A stretch of DNA of 64,000 bases from Porogramme epimiltina (Eukaryota > Basidiomycota > Agaricomycetes > Polyporales > Polyporaceae), in the NCBI GenBank assembly GCA_900155495.1, contig FTLJ01000150.1:1-64000 (forward strand), read 5' to 3'. The notes under the pieces were generated by a model. That model saw only the letters and a list, made by a program, of their open reading frames with translations, was not told where the DNA came from and did not search any database. The first letter of the stretch is position 1. Each line of letters opens with the position of its first letter. Below, in pieces: positions 10,927-22,260 of the stretch. The position numbers were made by a program, and so were the translations under genes.

Positions 10927-13900
10927 CTACAGCTTACACGCCTCTGAACCCTTCATCCATCTCCCGCGCACTGCAGGCATTGCTGTCTTCCTCCACGGCG
11001 GCTCTTCACACGGCAGCTCCGGGAATGAGTCTGATCCCAAATCAGCGAGCACGTCATTCCCACCCCTAGGCCGCACCCCGGCCGCACCTAGCGAAGCCAC
11101 CGCCTTATCCTTCAAGGAAGTTTGACCCACGCCACGAGGCACATGCAACATGGAACTTGGCCTCTGCCAGGACCCCCGCACCCGCGCCAGCGACCGTGGC
11201 GCCGCCGCACCCGCGTGAGCCGTCCACAGTTCTGCCCCTGTCGTAGGCCCGACATTGTCCCTTCGCCAGTGCTCTACGCCCGTCGCCCCTCCCATACCAC
11301 CTCCGCGCCCCGGCGCTCCTGGGAGAGCCGCTTGCGCTCCCGAGAGCGCGAGGTAGTCGACCCACGCATCGCCGTACCCCGCCCAGCGCTGCGCCAGACG
11401 GCCGAGGAGGGTGTTGACACCGGCGCCAGCGCCAGTGAGGAACCTGCGGTTCGTGACGATGACCATACCGCGCTCGCAGCGGGTGAGCATGACGTTCATT
11501 CGATTGAGGGACCGGAGGAAGCCGGCGGCGGAGGTGCGGACGACGGAGACAATGACGTAGGGCGCTTCGTGACCTGGAGAGGGTAGTTAGTAAAGGGTGC
11601 AAGGGGTCCGGGAGAAGGGGTAGGGCGAACCTTGGAAGCTATCGACGTTATATACGCTATCCCAGGGGAGGTTTTCTGCTTTAAGGCGTGATGTGATGGC
11701 AGAGCGCTGGGCATCGTAGGGCGTAATGATGCAGAATTTGTGATATCTGTAGTAGTTCTTCACTATGTTCACTATTGCATGGACTTCCTCGGTATTCTAT
11801 ATGTGTGCAACCATGTCAGTTCGAGCTCCGGATAACGCTTCACGATCAGTGATGATCCCTACCTGCCAACTCGATCCCATAGATTCCTCAAATCCCTTGC
11901 GCACGTCGATGAAGCGTATGCAGGATGGCGCCTGCACCTCGTGGTCGGGGTAGGACTTGAGCTTCGAGTTGTAGACAGCCTCGGAGATGAACTCGCCGAG
12001 TGGTGTCGGCATACGGTACTGAGTGTTGAGGAAGTGAGCGAATGGCTTCAGGTGCACGAAGTCGAAGATCGTCTTCATTCCCGGCGCGGTCTCCTTGCCA
12101 TATGGGGGGACTGTCGCCAGAAGATGAAGTAAGTATCCAAATGTATACGGGAACGCGAGATTGGACGTACGTTGCTTCGGGTCACCAAACATACAGACCT
12201 TCTCGAGCGTCTTAAACTTGTGGAATAGGTGCTAAACGCATTCTATTAGGACTTCGCAATAACTCAAGCGTTCAAGGCTAGCACGCACCATGAATTCGAA
12301 GCAATCAATCTGAGAGGCTTCGTCGACAACAAGATGTTCAACGGGGACGAGATCGTAGACGCCACATTCGTCAAGGGCAGGATTCGAAAGCATTGACACC
12401 GTACAGAGGATGATCGAGGATCCGCCGAGCAAGCGCTCCGTGGCGACCTTATCGTCAAACAGATCATCTGAGCGAATGAGTCGTTGATGTATTTCCTCAT
12501 ACAAGTGTTCGTGCCTTGAGGTTGGGGCCAGAATTAGCAGCGCGTGCGTGTATTAGGCTGAACGGTGACTTACCATTCGACGTAAAACTCCTTCGATACT
12601 AGTATCTTGAAGTCGATCCTATATTTGTCCTTTGCAAGGGTGCGCGCGATGTTCTTGACTCCGACGTTTGACTGCGCGATTACCCATGTTGCCTTCTGCC
12701 CCTCTAACGATGCCGCGATGGTGGACGTTTTCCCTGTTCCGGGAGGACCTAGAGGGCCCGTCAGCGCAGATCCTGGAGCTTCATAGAAGGAATAAGAAAC
12801 ATACCATGAGCAACGACCAGCGGCTGTTCCGTGGACCACATCGCCCTGACTACTCCCTTCTGCGACGCATTGAGACCATTGAACACGTCGCTAAAGCCCT
12901 CTCCCTCATCTTCCTGGTCATCATCGATCCTCGGGCTGACAGACGCGCGACGCGCTGCACCTCGATCACGAGGTGTCGGGTCTGGGAACCACAACATCTT
13001 CACGAATGGCGACTCCGCGAGCGACGTGAATGCGCCTTGCAGCGCACGGAGGACGAACGCGTCGCGCGCACGCTCCGCGTTCGTCTGTTCTTCGCGGCCG
13101 ACGACGCGTACGCTCTTGATCGCGGTGACACCGCCGCGAAACCCCCCCTGCGTGATTTTCACACCTGTTTCCTTCCCTTCCGCCCGCACTGCTTGGCCTA
13201 CTACCTGCTTTCCACACTCCATTTCAAATACGACCGTAGTCTGTGCGCAACTAAGCACCATTTATGAACGTTGAGGATGATGTTAACTCACTTGTTTGCT
13301 CCTGCGTACACGCGTGTTGTACCGTGCGTTCCGAATGACGATCTGCCCGTCGATCTCTACGAAGTTCTCCATGTCCCCATCCGTGTACGTCGGCTTCTCC
13401 ACTTCAAGCAGTTCTATGTTTGTCACTTGGTCCTCGAGGCAGCGCAACTCTTCAGCATTGAGATTGTCCGTGTTGACTTCAGGCGCCGAGTCGAGATGGA
13501 ACTCGCATTGCTCCGCAAGACTACAGAACAGAGAGGAGGGTCAGAACAACCGTCTATATGTGCAGCGGGAGAAAGGGGGAAGGACGTACAAAGCTGACAG
13601 CCACGCGCGGAGACACACGTCGCGCACCTCGTTATGGTACCACAGCGCGTGAATGGTGCGCATGCGAACGAGTGGACAGACGCGCTTCGACGCGAACTCC
13701 GCAGGCGACCAGGGTGCATCCTTCGACGAGAATAGGGTTGAAAGGTCGACACCGCGAACCTGCGTGGCGAAATGGCGGTGGAGCAGGAGGGCGAGACGTG
13801 CCATACCAAACCCGACGAGGGTGCGAGAAGAGTTGCAGAGGAGGCGCGCCATAGCTTCGTCGTCGCGCCGTTGCGTGGCCGATTTCTTCTTTGCTGCAGA

Positions 13901-14119
13901 GAGGGTGATGCAAAATATGTCTGTCTTGGTCGCGAACGCCACTATGTCAATTGCCCCGTCCTTGGCGAGACGTAGCGACACGCCGATAGCGCATTCGTCA
14001 TCATTACGGATGTGGCTGAGGACGGTACTGGCATCGTGCAGCTTGAGATTGTGGACAGGAATTGTCTGTGGGGCGGATTCGAATTCTGTGGGGAAAATGT
14101 CTTGGGGTATTTTGTTCAT
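10927..14119 (-). CDS. SF1 (UPF1/DNA2-like) helicase A with degenerate exonuclease-like N-terminus
   Basis: Nine exons: 14119-13590, 13520-13292, 13240-12805, 12748-12574, 12514-12289, 12231-12171, 12110-11863, 11796-11631 and 11573-10927, giving 905 residues. Residues 1-200 resemble a DEDD/RNase H-like 3'-5' exonuclease (LVGFGMARLALLLHRHF, VRGVDLSTLF, DVCLRAWLSAF), but the expected catalytic acids of the first two motifs are replaced. A beta-rich 1B-like region follows. The helicase core has Walker A GPPGTGKTS (about 398), VVDEASQ (about 521), NTQYRMPTP (about 583), VDSFQG (about 686) and the MLTR motif VI (about 718), all intact. A Gly/Ala-rich 160-residue tail after motif VI is absent from paralogs B and C. 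It probably unwinds or remodels RNA or RNP; the substrate is unknown. An intron that splits the QYRM codon in B and C is missing here. Confidence 0.9.
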
Positions 14120-14571
14120 GGTAGAAGAGAAGAGCAGCCAGGGGGGAACAACACCGTGCAGTGAACGTTATATGTGCAACACCGCCTGCAGTCGGCAGTC
14201 GGCAGTCAGAAAGAGAGGGAAAATGGATGTGGCGTCCACAAACGGCTTTCGCACAGCACGAGCGCATCACGGCATCCACAAATGACTGCACTCGTGTACT
14301 CGGGCAGGCAGCATGGGGAAGGCTGTGTGTGAGGCCGGGACACAATCGTGCTGCGGTAACGCCCACTAAGCAGCCCTGGCATAACCTAAAATATACCCCG
14401 ACATCAGTCCTCTTGGAAAGGGGGAACTGCTGCTCTCGAAGCGCGCCATTGTGAGAGGACACCGCACACTGAGATAAGGCCTCATGCGCGCAGGTATACA
14501 AATACAATTATGATGCGGTACAACAAACACAAGGCCCATTCGAACAAAGGATATACAGGCAAGACGCACGA
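14120..14571. other. Intergenic, no gene seen
   Basis: About 450 bp upstream of helicase A and downstream of the decarboxylase gene, both on the minus strand. Open frames are short and without similarity. A direct repeat of a CGGCAGT unit at about 14193-14207 is the only pattern noted. Confidence 0.4.
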
Positions 14572-16694
14572 TTACTGGCCCGCGCGAACCTTGTCGGCCA
14601 TCCGCTTCAGCGCTGATAGTGGTCCGTCAGAGCTCGAGGCCGCAAGCTTCGCGTCCGCCGCGCGGAGGACGGCCTCTGAGTCGAAGCTCGCCCCACTGGC
14701 AACGAGGCTCTTCCCCAGCGACTCGCCCACCTTCACGAGCGTCTCGACGGGCTCCACCGAGTGTTCCAGGAGATCCTCGTCAAACCTGCCGGTGATATTA
14801 GCATTCCGGCGCATGATGACCGGCGTCCTCGAGGACGCACTGGATGACTCCCGGGGGGAACAGCACAACCACAGTGCTTCCGCCGTACGCAAAGAAGCCG
14901 AGCTCGTCACCACGCTTCACTGAGGCCCCTTTCGATGCACCACCCGTCCAGACAATACTTCCCACCTGAGCAAAAAAGGTTATGGGATAGAGTTCGATAA
15001 CGCAGAATAGATTGCACCACGAACCAGCATGGCTCCGATTGCCACGACGGCGATAGGGGCGTTTGACTGCGCATGAGTCATGTAGAGCACCGAACGTTTG
15101 TTATCCGTGAAGACGTCGAAGCCAGGTTCGTTCACCGCTTGTGGATTGACTGGAATGCACAGGTTAGACCAAAATTTTGGCGCCTGCGGCGTTTCCAAAG
15201 AGAGCAGGTGGTACGAACCCGTGTAGTACTGCCCTGGAATATCAGTGGTTTCTCCGACCACTCCGTCAATCGGACTGTGGAAGCGGTGGTAGTCCTGAGG
15301 AGCCAAGCTACGCCAAACCTCAGGATTGCTATTTGATCGGTTACGTGTAGACCGACCGGAATACGGCCACACTGCCGCCCATAAACAAACGAGCCTTCTC
15401 CGACTTTGGCTTCTCTCCCAGGAGGGTGGGAATACTGAAGTTGGAGCCTTTAATCCTGTCGAACTTTGGTTAGGAGGCGCTAGCGAAGGAGAGTTGTACA
15501 GCAAGACGTACCAAAATTGCTTTGCCGCACTGACCGACGGATATACGGTGAGTCTGCAGTCGGCCGCGCAGCAGAAGCCGGCGGGATCATCCGCATCCTT
15601 CACAGGACGTGCACCAGGTTTCAGCTTCCTGGATTGCACATGCGTTGTTAACACCATCGCCATGCTCTGGAGAGAAGCAATACACGCCTGGAGAAAAAGT
15701 CGTTGAAGCACTTGTATTTCGTGATATCAGGCTCTTCGAGTTCATCCAGTGATATAGAGTAAGTTTCGATAAACGATGGGATCGACTTGACTGAGGTCGG
15801 AGAATCGTAAGCATTGCCTTGCTAGCCACGGAAAGTCAGTTAGCATGATACAAAGAGTGAGATGAAGAACATACGCGGATAGAAAGGTCTTTCAGGACCT
15901 TCTCGATGGACTGGGAGTGGAGGAACTTAATTTGGGCGCTGCCGTAGTAAAGGAGGTGCATGCCTAGCCTGACGGAAGATAGGATAGGAAGTCAGGATAC
16001 GCATCCAGCACATGCACGCGGCAACGAACGCGCTCCGCGCCCCTTAAAGCCATTCATAACGAAATGCCGTGAAAAGAGTAGCGTTTAAACCCATGCTTGC
16101 CGCTGACCTGACGCGCGGAGCGGCGGGCAAAAGAGACTGCGCAGCATCCGAAAGCCCCCGCTGCAACAGGTGATGGTGACAGTGCCGCAACCCCACCGAT
16201 TCCTCGAGGAAGCCTCTTTCGAAGGCGCAATTTCGTGCCCCAAGCCCCCTCGATGCGCTGCCCTGGACTCTCTTCCAATACCCACATCCCCTCATCCTCA
16301 GGGGATGCTGCAGCATCTGCGGCCGTCGAGCCAAAAGCTTCGAATGCGTGACTCACCTGGGGTATATTGGCATGCTCTCGAAGATGCGCTCCCCCGTCTC
16401 GCGCACTATGACGAAGTTGCCGAAGTGATACTTGTTCGCGAGCTCCTCGAGCCCGGGCACGAGCCGATGCACGAGCGGGAGGCTCCAGAGCTCGTGGAAC
16501 GGCGCATGCACGCCGTGGCGCACGTCGAAGTCCGCGTCAGCGCCTTCCGCGCCTTCGCCGGCATCGACGAGCTTGCGCAGCGCAGCGACGACCGCGTCGG
16601 CATCCGACTTCGCACTTGCAGTGCCGAGGTGCTCGAGCCCCTTGACGACTTCGACGGGTTTGCTTTGTGCGACCTCGGCGGAGATGTGTGGCAT
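14572..16694 (-). CDS. psd: Phosphatidylserine decarboxylase proenzyme
   Basis: Nine exons: 16694-16357, 15968-15875, 15821-15688, 15628-15512, 15455-15357, 15307-15219, 15149-15025, 14965-14841 and 14785-14572, giving 444 residues. It converts phosphatidylserine to phosphatidylethanolamine; the proenzyme cleaves itself to make a pyruvoyl group. Recognised blocks are MHLLYYGSAQIKFLH, KYKCFNDFFSRKLKPGARPV, AADCRLTVYPSV, RLAPQDYHRFHSPIDG, VNPQAVNEPGFDVF and, near the C-terminus, FAYGGSTVVVLF with the self-processing GST site. No signal peptide or obvious mitochondrial presequence is seen, so location is open. Intron 1 is 388 nt, far longer than the others. The intron at 15629-15687 must use a GC donor (AG|GCGTGT) to keep the frame. 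Family assignment is very secure. Confidence 0.95.
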
Positions 16695-17397
16695 CTTCAA
16701 GTTTGAGAGCGGTAAAAAGCAGAGGTGATGGGGGGTGGATAAGGAGGGTAATGGGCGCAGTCAAATGGGAGCATTGGAAACAAGATTAGCAACATGACGT
16801 GCGACCGTTCGATGGGCGCAAGCTGAGGAGGCGGGCGTCGATAATCTGGGAGTAAACACAGCTAGGCACCTATGACGTAATCATTAGTTCCGATTATAGT
16901 ACCAATAGAGGACCGGGGTCCACTAAAAGAGCCTCCATCACGACCGAGGGCTTGCGATCGGCCATCCACATCCATGTTGGAGTATAGAGCCTTATACAGA
17001 GCCTTATGAAGTCCACAACATTCTTAAGACAAACCAGTGCATGAGTTTTGTGACGACTTCATGTCCCGTTTGTACCTAGAAGCTGGCCGAACGAGCACAA
17101 GGCTCGCCGACACTGTTTCTTTCCCCAACAGAGTACACGTTGCAGCGTGAGGATGCTGTTCATACGACCCCCTCGTGGTGCGGTTATTCAAGGAGTGGAA
17201 TGGAAGTGTTGCACCCTCCCCGACCAAGGCAAACAATTAGCCCTCGTAGCATTCTTATCTAAGCAAACTAGCCTGATAACGACTCCTTGACTCTGCATTT
17301 AGCGTTCGAGGAGTTAACGGCTACACTTCATTGATAGGCTCTTTCGTAAAAGCTATTCCTACATGTGCATAAGATATCATTTTTGGTGAGCCAACGC
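16695..17397. other. Intergenic, no gene seen
   Basis: About 700 bp between two minus-strand genes, with lower GC than the coding flanks. The minus frame at 17024-17236 has no similarity. It should contain the decarboxylase promoter. Confidence 0.4.
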
Positions 17398-19647
17398 TTA
17401 TGCGCTGCTAGGCTTCCACTCCGCAATCCACTGTGCCATGTACTGCACCGCTTGATTTTGCACGTTCAGTATCTGCGCGCTCGCCTTGCCCTCGCGGATG
17501 AGCAGGTCCGAGCAGTGGAAGCCGTCGCCCAGGAGATGTGGCTGCAAATCAGACCCCGCACTGGTCGTGCCGTCCGCAGCGACTGTGGCCTCGCGCCACG
17601 GGTCACCTGTATACCGCGTCAAAATCCGAAATGATAGAAAGAGGAAAAGAAAGGGGCACTCACGGACGCCGTTGGCGAAAATGAGGCGCTCCGTTGTGGT
17701 GTTCCAGCCTCTGTACGCGCTGTTGACACTGATTGCGCTCGGGGACGCGGGAGCATCATTGTTTCCCCACGCCCCGGGGAAACGGTACCCGCATTGCCTC
17801 TAAAGCAAAAATGTCATTGCCTAGAAATGACTTGAATCACGCATTGAAGCACCTCGTTCCATGCGGGGGTGACCACCCGCGAAGAGATTGTGGCGGATGT
17901 GGTGGGTGCGCCTGTGAAGTAGAACCCCAATTGGTTGCAGCTGGCATCCAAAACCGGTGATGTGTCAGATAGGACTACCCAAGACGTCGAGAGCGGAACA
18001 AACGTACGTGAGCCAGTCCCATGACCGGGCGGCGTTGGGGTAATACGTCTGAGTATAGTAGGGATTCGAGGAATCGTAGGTGCCCAAGCACAACCTGTCA
18101 TAAGTTTCGATCAGATCGTCTATATGGGACTCGGAGGTTGCATGCGCAGCATCAACACGTACTCGGCATCGTCTTCGCCGCATACTGAGCATTGCAGCCG
18201 CATCAGCATTCGCAGAGACCACGGCTCGGCGTAGGTGAGAACGCACTCTGAGTGTAGAAGGTCGACTTCCAGTACGAGCCCCAAGCTTGCAGAGCGTAGT
18301 CTAGACCCCATCCCGCGGCGGGCGCGCTAGCGCCGTTCTTGACCTCCAATGCATCGCAAAACTGGTAGAAAGACTGGTTTGGTCCGCTATCTGGTTGTAA
18401 GTTCTGCCAGGAAAAGAGTGGTTGTTGGACTGTAATAAAGCATGAGCATATTAATTCACTCTATGCGCACGTGGACACGTACGTGCAGCAGCAAAGTCAT
18501 CGTTGTGTGCCAAGTCCTGCAGTCCGAAAGTAGTTTTGAGCGCAGTGACGGCGGATGACACGTTCGCGGCGAGGACGGAGTCGACGTGTGCGATTACAGC
18601 TTCAATATCCGCCGAGCAGTTCGCGGGCATAGACTGGCGAATAGGCTCGAAGTATCCCCAGAAGTCTCTGAAAATAGCGCCGTGAGCTTCCTTCTCGCTC
18701 CCCGCCCGCTCTGTGGCCGAATTCGCAGAAGGGAGGAAGGGGTTACGTACACGGTGGCCTGAACGACTGCAGAAGACGCGTAGGCCGCGTAGAAGACCCC
18801 GCTGGCGCTAGAACGCAAACAACGTGTCAGCGGAACGGCCCGACAAAGCGGAGGGGGCAAGCGCGTGAGTCCCTGGCGCGAACGCACTTGTGCATCGTGT
18901 AGCTCGTCAGGGCGCCGGCATAGCTTCCTCCGATGAGGATCCACGGCGCCTTCCCCGGGGCAACCTCGTCGCCCCCGGGCATAGGTAGCTGAACGTTCTG
19001 CGCAAAGTATACGAGGTCGTCAATCGCCTGCTGGACGGTGTGCACGCGGAAGCTCTGTATAGACAGGTCGCCGTAGGGGTTCGACTCCCCGAAGAAGCGG
19101 TGTTCGAGGACGATGGTCGACGCGTTGAGCTCTTGCGCGATGCGCCCGTTGAGCGTCGAGTTCGTCAGATACGAGGTGTACCCTGCGGGAGGCGTGTGCG
19201 GTGGCGGAGAGGGAAGCAGGAAGCATGAGGTCACATGTCACATGCTGGACGGGAGATCCGCGGTCTTACCAGATGCGTCTACTTCCCCCGGAGTCGAAAG
19301 GATGATAGGGCCACCTGAACAGCGCAATGGCGTCAGTGCAGCCAGCACATGCGATGTGGAGTGGGCTCACCAGGCTCGTAGAACTCGTACGTGTGCCAGT
19401 ACCGCTGACGGAACGTTCCCAGGCTTGGGTTCGTATGGTCGATAAGTTGGTTGAACCAATACGTTTTGGTGTACGCGGGGAGCTGGGTGCCGTTCCGACT
19501 AACAACGGGTGCAATCTCCGATGGCGTTTCCATACGCGGAATCGACGGCCGTGGTGGCACCAACGCGGGTCCGCGCGGTGGGGGCGACGGAGCAGCGTAG
19601 GCGCTGGTGGCGAGCAGCAGCAATGAAAAAGCGGATGTGAGCAGCAT
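17398..19647 (-). CDS. Secreted serine carboxypeptidase, peptidase family S28
   Basis: Ten exons: 19647-19371, 19314-19270, 19182-18888, 18807-18751, 18667-18483, 18429-18247, 18119-18008, 17940-17841, 17799-17664 and 17606-17398, giving 532 residues. A clear signal peptide (MLLTSAFSLLLLATSAYAAP) directs it to the secretory path. S28 landmarks are WFNQLIDHTNPSLGTFRQRY, STPGEVDASGY, LEHRFFGESNPYGDLS and the nucleophile in GGSYAGALTSYTMHK. The Asp lies in NGVRDPWREATV and the His in GDGFHCSDL, so the triad looks complete. The family removes residues after proline from peptide ends, usually at acid pH, which fits extracellular nutrition. The junction at 18120-18246 gives a 127-nt intron and is the least certain. 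There are several N-glycosylation sequons. A TATA-like box lies 95 nt upstream of the start. Confidence 0.92.
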
Positions 19648-19741
19648 GATGCACGAGAGGGCACAATGCGGCGCTGCTGTCGGCGTAGGGCGAAGCTGGA
19701 CGAGGTGGCTACCTAGAGCCCTCCGTCGACTGAGTCCGTCC

Positions 19742-19748
19742 CTTTATA
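19742..19748 (-). promoter_or_regulatory. TATA-like box upstream of the S28 peptidase
   Basis: On the minus strand the sequence reads TATAAAG, about 95 nt before the ATG at 19647, a plausible core promoter position. Sequence evidence only. Confidence 0.45.
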
Positions 19749-19749
19749 C

Positions 19750-20988
19750 CCGTCTTCATATCTCCATCTAGGCCTGCCACCTTGCTGTCCTTCTGCACGT
19801 CGCGGTATATGCGGAGCGTTGTGCACCTCCAGATATGCATCTGGACCTCGTGTGCTTCGCTTCTGGCGTCCTGATGTGCAAATTTACCAGCTCGTCTTGT
19901 CCTCCTGACAGGGTGGTGCTGCATGCCGACGTAGCAGGCCGCCCGTCCGTCCCGATCATAAGCCCGCCAGATGGCTGGTGCTGTGGCCAGATAAGTCAGT
20001 TACGGAACGCACTGACAAGCTTCCGAACAGTATCACCGTTGCGCCGGAGCCAAGCCAGATGTATGAGGGGCAGAAGCAGAAGACATGTGACGCCGACTGG
20101 TTCCTTCCCCGACACAGCGCCGAGCGCGCATGGAGTGGTACCGCACCCACTTTAGCTACACCTAGTGCTGAAATTAACGACTCGGTAGGGAATAGCGAAG
20201 TGGAGAAAGTACCGTATGGAATATGACCGCCCAACGCCGCCAGCGGACCGTCTCGACTCGGTGATGCCGGGGTACTTCCCGCAGGGAGCAGCCAATCCAA
20301 AGGATCTAATTAGCATACAACCATGGAAGGAATGCTGTAAGCGTCGATATCGAGGTGTCAATACAGAGGTACGTACACTGTTGCATTTGCCGGTGATTCA
20401 GCGGCATTCCGCCAACCTGGATGCGTCGGAGGTTCAATCTCTACTTGGTGACATCATTTACCCTGCTATGGCCGTGAGCTTCCTGAATTGAGAGCCAATT
20501 CGAGGATACAAAACCAAGAGGGCCCGCCAATGTGTAGAGTAGGACTGCGTCGGTGTTCATTTGCGGTGGTTACTATGGGGCCTTCCTCATGATCGTCATT
20601 GAATGTATGCATGGCGTGCCCATGATTTTCACGTAAATCGTCGGTCTGGACGTTGAAGGCTAAGGGATGCAACGTCGTCCAGAACCGGGTGGCAGATCGT
20701 AGTGGGGATACTCACCGGTCTAGACGTACTCGCCCTGCTATCGACACGTCGAGTACACTCCAAACACGAGCTCCTTGAGTAACATCGAAAATGGTTTGCG
20801 CATCCGAATCAGAACGTCTATGTACAATATGATGACAGTGGGCGCACAATCGCAGAGAAGATAGTGACCACACGGTCGCGCTGCCATACCAAACGCAATC
20901 ACCAAGCACTGGACACGGGTCGTGAACACGCGCAAGATACCCCAGACGACGGCGAGACGCACCAGGAACCCCTCACAGCCCTTCCAGC
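19750..20988. other. Intergenic, no gene seen
   Basis: About 1.2 kb between the S28 promoter and the Ctk3 3' end. Frames of 60-114 codons occur on both strands but show no similarity, no consistent splice structure and no compositional signature of coding. Confidence 0.45.
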
Positions 20989-21985
20989 TCACGAAAGGTC
21001 CATCGCTTCTCCCTCGCCCTCCCTCAGCGGGAAACATAGAGCATTTTCTTCCGCGACCGCCTCCTCGTCGTCCTCGTTCCAGTCGCTCGTCGCCTCCCAC
21101 TCGTTCTCAAACTCGATATCCAGCGTCAGCTCGCCCGCACCGTCGCCGTCGTCCGTGAGTGGCAGGAAGCTCGCGAGCGGGGCTGCAGCGCCTGGAGGGT
21201 TGTGCGACACAGGCTGCACCCAGCGACGCTCGCGCAGGCGCTTGTGCCGCTCCCGGTCCTCCTCCATCCGCCGCTTGATCTCGTGGGGGTCAAGTACAAG
21301 TGGAGGCGCCGATGCCGAGGAAGAGGAAGAGGTGGTGGAAGGAAGCGAGGTGGGGAGCGTGGCGGCGGCGCGGCGGGACTTGAGCGTGGTGAGGACATCG
21401 TCGAGCTTTTGATGATCGATGACGCGTTTGGTACGCCAGCTCTCAAGAACCTAGGGGAAGCGTATGAAGCTCCGCTATGTATGTCGCGATGATAGAGCGT
21501 GGATGCTCACCTGTAGTGCGCTCATGTAGTTAGGCATGCCTTGTTGGCCTGCCGGGACGACGTAGTCGACGAGTTTGCTGAGGTCACGCGAGACGTAGTC
21601 CACATAGGTCGAGGTGATTTGACTTGCTTCTCGTGGGGTGTTGGTAGAAGGTTGCTTTGCCAGGAGGCACGTCTCACATAAGGAGTCGAGGAGGTACAGG
21701 ATGTTGATGCGGCTGTTTAACGTGCCCTACGCGGTCATCGAGTCAGCATAGAGAGCGGGAGCCGTAACTGTGCGACATACCTTCTGACATTCCTCAACAA
21801 TACAGTCCCATAGGTCTTCTCCGCACGCCTGGAAGTACTTCAGTGCATACCCAACGATTTTCTTTATGGACTGTTGGGAGCTAGGGGTCGTTCAGGACGT
21901 CCGGAGAAATGCGGAGGACAATGACGTACGCGTCCAGTCTCCGCAGCAGCGTTAGAAACTGCATTCGCACTTCGAAAGGATCCAT
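20989..21985 (-). CDS. ctk3: CTD kinase subunit gamma (Ctk3)
   Basis: Four exons: 21985-21930, 21880-21781, 21726-21511 and 21450-20989, giving 277 residues. The start MDPFEVRMQFLTLLRRLDAS is the standard N-terminus of fungal Ctk3. It continues with VGYALKYFQACGEDLWDCIV, LNSRINILYLLDSLC and a CID-like helical domain to about residue 125. The C-terminal Ctk3 region follows (DHQKLDDVLTTLKSRRAAA, then HEIKRRMEEDRERHKRLRERRW). The last 50 residues are acidic. Ctk3 is the third subunit of the CTDK-I complex, which phosphorylates Ser2 of the RNA polymerase II C-terminal repeat in the nucleus. It is divergent from the pinin-like gene, with 275 bp between starts, so a shared promoter is possible. All junctions are GT-AG. 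Confidence 0.93.
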
Positions 21986-22260
21986 GACAAGCGTTGCGAG
22001 TTTAGAAATATGAACAGAGAATATACGACAAGCGAGTAAGAGGAAGAACACAAGGTTGATGGGCGCTTGATGACTAGAACACGGAGGCCGGTCAATACAA
22101 CCGTAATGAAGCCGGTTGCTTACTCGTCCCGTTATCAGAGTTAGTATAGTATTCAATAGCGATACTTGAAACGGCAATAAACAACCCCGTCATCGCTCCT
22201 CCTTAGACTCAGACTCTCGTCTCCCCTCCCCCGTCCATCCTGCCTCCGGCTCTCTCTCCA

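Noticed and set aside
19070..19095. A tRNA T-loop-like GGTTCGACTCC
   Set aside because: It lies inside a coding exon of the S28 peptidase and no cloverleaf can be built around it.
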